This document shows, one piece after another, positions 60,304 through 64,000 of a stretch of 64,000 bases of DNA. The translations under genes were made by a program, and so were the position numbers. The notes under the pieces were generated by a model. The model did not search any database, had not been told where the DNA came from, and saw only the letters and a program-made list of their open reading frames with translations. Source of the stretch: Roseateles depolymerans (lineage in GTDB: Bacteria; Pseudomonadota; Gammaproteobacteria; Burkholderiales; Burkholderiaceae_C); contig NZ_QUMT01000005.1 in assembly GCF_003387155.1 (NCBI RefSeq), positions 1 to 64,000 on the forward strand, given 5' to 3'. Every line of letters begins with the position of its first letter. The first letter of the stretch is position 1.

Positions 60304-60870
60304 ATGACGGCTTCCCGCTTGGCTCGGCGACTGCTTCCTTCGCCTGAGATGCTGTCCCGCACGCGGGGCCTGGGCTGGCTGGGGGCCTATCTGCGGGAGC
60401 GGCCGTGGCTGTGGGTGGCGCACCGGCGGCGTGTGGCGCTGGGCGCGGCTGTCGGTCTGGCGGTGGGGGTGATTCCGCTGCCGACGCAGATGCTGCTGGC
60501 GGCCTTGGCGGCAATTGTTTTCCGGGCCAATGTGGCGGCAGCGATTGCGGCCACCTGGCTGACCAACCCGCTGACGCTGGTCCCGATCTGGGGTTTGGCG
60601 ATCTTTCTAGGCCGGCAGGTATTGGGCATTCACGGGCCGATCTCGGCCCCACGTGAACTGGCGCTGAACTGGAGCGAGCCCTCCACCTGGTGGCATGCCA
60701 TTGCCCAGTGGTTCACAGAGCTCGGCACGCCGCTGCTGGTCGGTTTACCGCTGGCCGGTGTGGTGCTGGGGGCTAGCCTCTACGTCATCGTCTACATCGG
60801 CTGGTGGCTCGTCATCCGCACCGAACGCCGTCGGCGCCTGCGGGAGCGGGAGCTGAGACTCCCCTCTTGA
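60304..60870 (+). CDS. DUF2062 membrane protein
   Basis: The 188-residue protein has the DUF2062 pattern: a basic N-terminus, VALGAAVGLAVGVIPLPTQM, two or three membrane helices and a large hydrophobic C-terminal helix, then an Arg-rich tail. The family is found beside envelope biogenesis genes but has no assigned function. It starts after the PPIase terminator and has no clear ribosome-binding site. Confidence 0.85.
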   Translation: MTASRLARRLLPSPEMLSRTRGLGWLGAYLRERPWLWVAHRRRVALGAAVGLAVGVIPLPTQMLLAALAAIVFRANVAAAIAATWLTNPLTLVPIWGLAIFLGRQVLGIHGPISAPRELALNWSEPSTWWHAIAQWFTELGTPLLVGLPLAGVVLGASLYVIVYIGWWLVIRTERRRRLRERELRLPS

Positions 60871-60950
60871 AGCTTCCCTCGACTTTCTGACGGCGACCTC
60901 TCCGGGGGGCATGCATGCCGGCGTTGCTCATTCATTCTTTGACCTCGCCC

Positions 60951-61047
60951 GAAGCCGGCAAGTGGGCCCCCTTTTGCTCCATGTCCCCCGGACCCTCCGG
61001 GTCCTCCTCCTAATACTTACGCAAAAGGGGGCCCACTTGCCGGCTTC
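60951..61047 (-). repeat. structured repeat, copy 2 (short form)
   Basis: A perfect 27-bp inverted repeat (60951-60977 with 61021-61047) encloses a 43-nt core. On the minus strand the core begins with GTAAGT, has a GGACCC/GGGTCC hairpin and ends with ATGGA next to the arm. Compared with copies 1 and 3 it lacks the central AAACAGTCC and CAGGGCC hairpins. The arms match those of copy 3 except for one base in each arm, changed in a compensating way (T-A here, C-G in copy 3). Confidence 0.88.
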
Positions 61048-61093
61048 TCGAACGGAGGACTTCCTAGAACTCCGGCCACCAGCCAGCGTGCCA

Positions 61094-61162
61094 CTCCCAT
61101 CTTTGACCTCCGCCGCCCATGGTCGCCCTCCTGGCGACACCCGCGAGCGGCGCTCATGGGAG
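61094..61162. other. nested stem-loop between repeat copies 2 and 3
   Basis: Three consecutive complementary segment pairs are nested: CTCCCAT/ATGGGAG (61094-61100, 61156-61162), CGCCGC/GCGGCG (61111-61116, 61147-61152) and GTCGCC/GGCGAC (61122-61127, 61133-61138). It has no coding sense and no T run. A TCTTTGACCTC-GCC-type sequence just inside it also flanks copy 2. Confidence 0.65.
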
Positions 61163-61417
61163 TTCGGGCTACCGGGCGGCATGACAAAACTCAGCCCCCG
61201 CGAACGGAGTTCGTGGAACTGGCGCAACCGGGCCACGGAGCGTCCCCGGATGACGCCGCCGCAGAGCGCGAGGGGATATCTAGCCGTGGCGCTTCACCAG
61301 GTTGGCGAGGGTGATGAGGGGGGTTACCTGAGGCAAGGATGGATGCCGAGGACGTTCTTGGTCCCGGTCAGGCTCGCTCGATGATGGCAGGAGGACTGTG
61401 GGAAGTCCTGGGTGCGA

Positions 61418-61582
61418 GAAGCCGGCAAGCGGGCCCCCTTTTGCGTAAGTATTAGGAGGAGGCCCCGAAGGGGACGGGGGACTGAGCCCGGACACAAACA
61501 GTCCTGAGGACTGTTTGTGCCTGGCGAAGGCCAGGGCCTCTGGCCCTGGCATGGAGCAAAAGGGGGCCCGCTTGCCGGCTTC
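61418..61582 (+). repeat. structured repeat, copy 3 (long form)
   Basis: A perfect 27-bp inverted repeat (61418-61444 with 61556-61582) flanks a 111-nt core from GTAAGT to ATGGA. Hairpins: CCCC/GGGG (about 61463-61473), CACAAACAGTCC/GGACTGTTTGTG (about 61493-61519) and GCCAGGGCC/GGCCCTGGC (about 61530-61550). The core is closely related to that of copy 1 (4406-4522), where the pair beside AAAC/GTTT is T-A instead of C-G. It is inverted relative to copy 2, 370 bases away. Confidence 0.9.
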
Positions 61583-61677
61583 GGGCGTAGTCAAAGAAGC
61601 GCCCCGCCCGCCCCCCACGCTCATCAGCAAGAGCGAGCGACACTCACCTGAGGTTCGCGTATGGAGAGCGACCCGAC

Positions 61678-62373
61678 TCAGGCAGGAAGATCCGCCAGCG
61701 TGATGTCTTGCAGATGCCCCGCCGCGATCTTCAGCTGCCGATCGCACTGCCTCGCGATGTTCTGATCGTGGGTGACCATCACCAACGTCGTCCCCAGCTC
61801 GCGATTCAGATCGAACATCAGCTTCATCACCTGCTCCCCGGTCGCGAAGTCCAGGCTCCCGGTGGGCTCATCGGCCAGCAACAGATCCGGCTGCTGCACA
61901 AACGCCCGCGCCAACGCCACCCGCTGCTGCTCGCCCCCCGACAACACCCGTGGGTAGTGGGACAGCCGCTGCCCCAACCCCACCCGGTCCAGCATCTGGC
62001 GCGCCAACCCCCGGGCATCCCGTTCGCCCCGCAACTCCAGCGGCAGCATCACGTTTTCCAGCGCGGTCAAATGGCCCAGCAACTGGAAACTCTGGAAGAC
62101 AAAGCCCAGATGCGCCCCCCGCAGCGCCGCACGGCCGTCCTCGTCCAGGGCAAACATGTCCTGACCCCGCAGACGCACCGTGCCGCTCGTGGGCGTGTCC
62201 AGGCCCGCCAGGATGGATAGCAGCGTACTCTTGCCCGAGCCCGATGCGCCCACGATGGCGACCGATTCCCGTGCCTGCAGCTGAAAGGTGATGTCATGCA
62301 GAATGGTCAGCACGCCGCTGGCGTCCTGCACCGACTTGTTGACGTGATCGACCTCGAGGATGTTTAGAACCAT
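61678..62373 (-). CDS. ABC transporter ATPase of the lipoprotein-release/YbbA (MacB) type
   Basis: A 231-residue ATPase with Walker A (GASGSGKST), signature LSGGEQQR, Walker B (LLLADEPTGSLD) and the His switch. It groups with LolD/MacB/YbbA ATPases that work with an FtsX-like permease; its partner is not beside it. In several genera YbbA is next to tesA, as here, divergently. The start ATG shares the tetranucleotide CATG with a possible tesA start. Confidence 0.9.
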   Translation of the reverse strand: MVLNILEVDHVNKSVQDASGVLTILHDITFQLQARESVAIVGASGSGKSTLLSILAGLDTPTSGTVRLRGQDMFALDEDGRAALRGAHLGFVFQSFQLLGHLTALENVMLPLELRGERDARGLARQMLDRVGLGQRLSHYPRVLSGGEQQRVALARAFVQQPDLLLADEPTGSLDFATGEQVMKLMFDLNRELGTTLVMVTHDQNIARQCDRQLKIAAGHLQDITLADLPA

Positions 62374-63064
62374 GAATCAACCGCAGATGCGCCGCCGTGA
62401 GTGGATGCTCTACTCTAGCGCCTCTCTCCTCACCGCGAGCTTGGCGGTGTCTCTGGCCGGACCTGCCGCCGCACAAGGAAAGTCCGCCACCGCCGCCAAG
62501 GCCGATGCCCCCCGACGCATCCTGGTGCTCGGCGACAGCCTCTCCGCCGAATACGGCCTGGCCCGCGGCACCGGCTGGGTTGCCCTCATGACGCAGCGCC
62601 TGAACCAGCAGCAACTGCCCGCCGAGGTCATCAATGCCAGCATCAGCGGCGACACCACCTCCGGCGGCCTCGCCCGCCTCCCCGCCCTGCTCAAGCAGCA
62701 CCAGCCCACCCTGCTCGTGATCGAGCTCGGCGGCAACGACGCCCTGCGCGGACTGCCCCTGGCCAACACCCGGGACAACCTGCGCGCCATGGTCCGCGCC
62801 GGCAAGGCAGCCGGCGCCAAGGTCCTGCTCGTGGGCATGCAGATCCCGCCCAACATGGGCCCCAGCTACACCCGCGAATTCGAAGCCGGTTTCAAAACCG
62901 TCGCCCAGGAAGAAAAAGTCCCCCTGGTGCCCTTCCTCCTGGCCGGCGTCGCCGACCGCAGCGACGCCGCCGACTGGTTCCAGCCCGACCGCATCCATCC
63001 CCTGGCCAAGGCCCATCCTGTCATGCTGGAGAACGTCTGGAAGCAACTTCGTCCCATGCTGTGA
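62372..63064 (+). CDS. tesA: TesA-like periplasmic esterase/lysophospholipase (GDSL family)
   Basis: An SGNH hydrolase with the four blocks GDSLSAEYG, SISGDTTSGG, GGNDALRG and DRIHP. A Tat-like or Sec signal peptide (MRRREWML...AAAQ) places it in the periplasm. It splits thioesters, esters or lysophospholipids. The start at 62372 overlaps the ABC ATPase start codon; an ATG at 62360 or the ATG at 62387 (directly at the signal peptide) are alternatives. No convincing ribosome-binding site supports any one. Confidence 0.92.
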   Translation: MNQPQMRRREWMLYSSASLLTASLAVSLAGPAAAQGKSATAAKADAPRRILVLGDSLSAEYGLARGTGWVALMTQRLNQQQLPAEVINASISGDTTSGGLARLPALLKQHQPTLLVIELGGNDALRGLPLANTRDNLRAMVRAGKAAGAKVLLVGMQIPPNMGPSYTREFEAGFKTVAQEEKVPLVPFLLAGVADRSDAADWFQPDRIHPLAKAHPVMLENVWKQLRPML

Positions 63065-63187
63065 CGACGCCGTAGCAGTTCTTCACCGCATTGCATCAAG
63101 TTTGACAAGCTCGCTTTACCGCTGAGCCAACACCGTACGGGTGCCGGTGCGGCATGATGACGGGGACCTCATTGATTTGATCGCCGA

Positions 63188-64000
63188 ATGACTCTCGCCC
63201 GAGCGCGCCTGCGGCCGCGCTGGCGTCCCGCCTCAGCCCTGGTGCTGAGTCTGGCGCTGGCCGGCTGCGTGAACCTGGCGCCCGACTACCACCGCCCTGC
63301 CCCCGCCGTGCCCCACGAAGGCACCGAAGCCCTCCAGGATGCCGCGCGCCTGCCCTGGCGCACCGTCTTCATCGACACGCGCCTGAAGGACACCATCGCG
63401 CTGGCGCTGACGCAAAACCGGGACCTGCGCGTCGCCGCGCTGAATGTGGACAAGGCCCGCGCCGCCCTGGTGCAGACCGACGCCCAGCGCTGGCCGACCG
63501 TCACCGCCGGCGTCAGTGCCAGCCGTTCCGGCTCAGGCGCCGGCAGCACCGCCACCACCAGCCAGTCCGTCTCGGCCCAACTGGCCCTGACCAGCTTCGA
63601 GCTGGACCTGTTCGGCCGCGTCCGCAACCTGAGCGCCTCCGCCCAGGCCTCCGTCTGGGCCCTGGACGACACCCGCCAGAGCGTGCAGATCAGCCTCGTG
63701 GCCGAAGTCGCCAGCGCCTGGCTGACCTGGGCGGCCGACCTGCAGCGGCAAGCCCTGGCCCAGCAAACCCTGGCCAGCCAACAGCAGACCCTGTCGCTGA
63801 CCGAGCGCCGCCATGCCGTCGGCGCCGTCTCCGGACTGGCGCTGGCCCAGGCCCGCACCGCCGTCGAAAGCGCCCGGGCCGACGTGGCCACCTATCCCGC
63901 CACGCTGCAGCAAGACCGCCACGCCCTGGAACTGCTGCTGGGCTCCGCCCTGCCCGACGCGCTGCACCCCACGGCCGCCGATGCGCAAACCAACGTCAGC
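63188..64000 (+). CDS. RND-type efflux outer-membrane factor, truncated at window end (271 codons seen)
   Basis: A TolC-family (NodT/OprM-like) lipoprotein. The signal peptide ends in LALAGC, a lipobox, followed by VNLAPDYHRPA, typical for these factors. The helical repeats that form the periplasmic tunnel begin with RTVFIDTRLKDTIALALTQN. Only the N-terminal part is present; the frame remains open to the last base. An RND pump and membrane-fusion protein may follow outside the window. Confidence 0.9.
   Translation, partial: MTLARARLRPRWRPASALVLSLALAGCVNLAPDYHRPAPAVPHEGTEALQDAARLPWRTVFIDTRLKDTIALALTQNRDLRVAALNVDKARAALVQTDAQRWPTVTAGVSASRSGSGAGSTATTSQSVSAQLALTSFELDLFGRVRNLSASAQASVWALDDTRQSVQISLVAEVASAWLTWAADLQRQALAQQTLASQQQTLSLTERRHAVGAVSGLALAQARTAVESARADVATYPATLQQDRHALELLLGSALPDALHPTAADAQTNVS

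Larger units (their letters stand above)
60871..61677. other. 807-bp gene-free region with structured repeats
   Basis: The interval between the convergent DUF2062 and ABC-ATPase genes holds no gene I can support; its open frames are produced by the repeats. It contains two inverted copies of the structured repeat (60951-61047, 61418-61582) and a nested stem-loop (61094-61162) between them. The 3' side of each repeat is flanked by GTCAAAGA, and a related GTCAAAGA-type sequence also occurs beside the nested stem-loop. Confidence 0.8.

Noticed and set aside
61418-61582. Group II intron or IS element explanation of the repeat (GTAAGT start)
   Set aside because: There is no reverse transcriptase or transposase gene, the element is under 200 bp, and the arms are not shared between loci as terminal repeats of one element would be.
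61280-61747. Minus-strand protein of about 155 residues over repeat copy 3
   Set aside because: The frame runs through both arms and the core of a structured repeat and overlaps the ABC ATPase 3' end; no start signal.

Overview
This 64 kb window is chromosomal DNA from a GC-rich betaproteobacterium, most likely a Burkholderiales member of the Roseateles/Mitsuaria/Leptothrix type. The assignment is an inference from gene order and protein character (thrS-infC-rpmI-rplT-pheS-pheT-ihfA-merR, a K+-independent H+-pyrophosphatase, a STAS-MlaE fusion, many acyl-CoA genes); no rRNA is present. Most of the window is ordinary housekeeping and catabolic DNA. The long mirror-frame ORFs typical of such GC-rich DNA were left out.

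Layout. 1-3.4 kb: a small hypothetical gene and a large metallophosphoesterase with a GAF-like C-terminus (minus). 3.6-7.1 kb: soluble pyrophosphatase ppa (minus) divergent from the membrane proton-pumping pyrophosphatase hppA (plus), separated by a large structured repeat. 7.3-12.1 kb: a J-domain protein and an MCE-type lipid transport operon (MlaE-F-D plus a lipoprotein, minus). 12.1-12.5 kb: a 14-bp tandem repeat, a terminator and tRNA-Pro(GGG). 12.5-20.6 kb: the translation operon thrS-infC-rpmI-rplT-pheS-pheT-ihfA-merR (minus), with infC starting at ATC and thrS preceded by a threonine-rich leader peptide and an attenuator-like hairpin. 20.6-26.8 kb: patatin-like lipase, TonB-dependent receptor, tex. 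26.8-30.2 kb: ketopantoate reductase-like gene, AraC and TetR regulators, and a membrane protein that shares a 16-bp operator with tetR. 30.2-38.1 kb: AidB-like acyl-CoA dehydrogenase, threonine-aldolase-like enzyme, flavoprotein, SDR, GST, GNAT and a CurA-type reductase. 38.4-47.8 kb: a beta-oxidation operon (FadB-like, thiolase, acyl-CoA dehydrogenase, SDR, thioesterase; minus) flanked on both sides by two paralogous unknown genes on the plus strand. 47.8-56.1 kb: two small genes, a branched-chain-type ABC transporter (livKHMGF) and an acyl-CoA ligase. 56.3-60.9 kb: selO-msrB, yciB, bolA, a parvulin-type PPIase and a DUF2062 protein. 60.9-61.7 kb: a gene-free region full of stem-loops. 61.7-64 kb: an ABC ATPase divergent from a TesA-like esterase, then a truncated RND outer-membrane factor.

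Most unusual features. (1) A repeat family seen at three places (4366-4562, 60951-61047, 61418-61582). A conserved core running from GTAAGT to ATGGA lies exactly between inverted-repeat arms; the arm sequence differs between loci but remains self-complementary, with compensated base changes. (2) A 12-residue leader peptide with five Thr codons ahead of thrS, followed by a terminator and a possible antiterminator segment. (3) Two paralogous effector-like genes that carry the same ECF/HrpL-like promoter (GAACC-N15/16-CGAC) 29-30 nt before their start codons.
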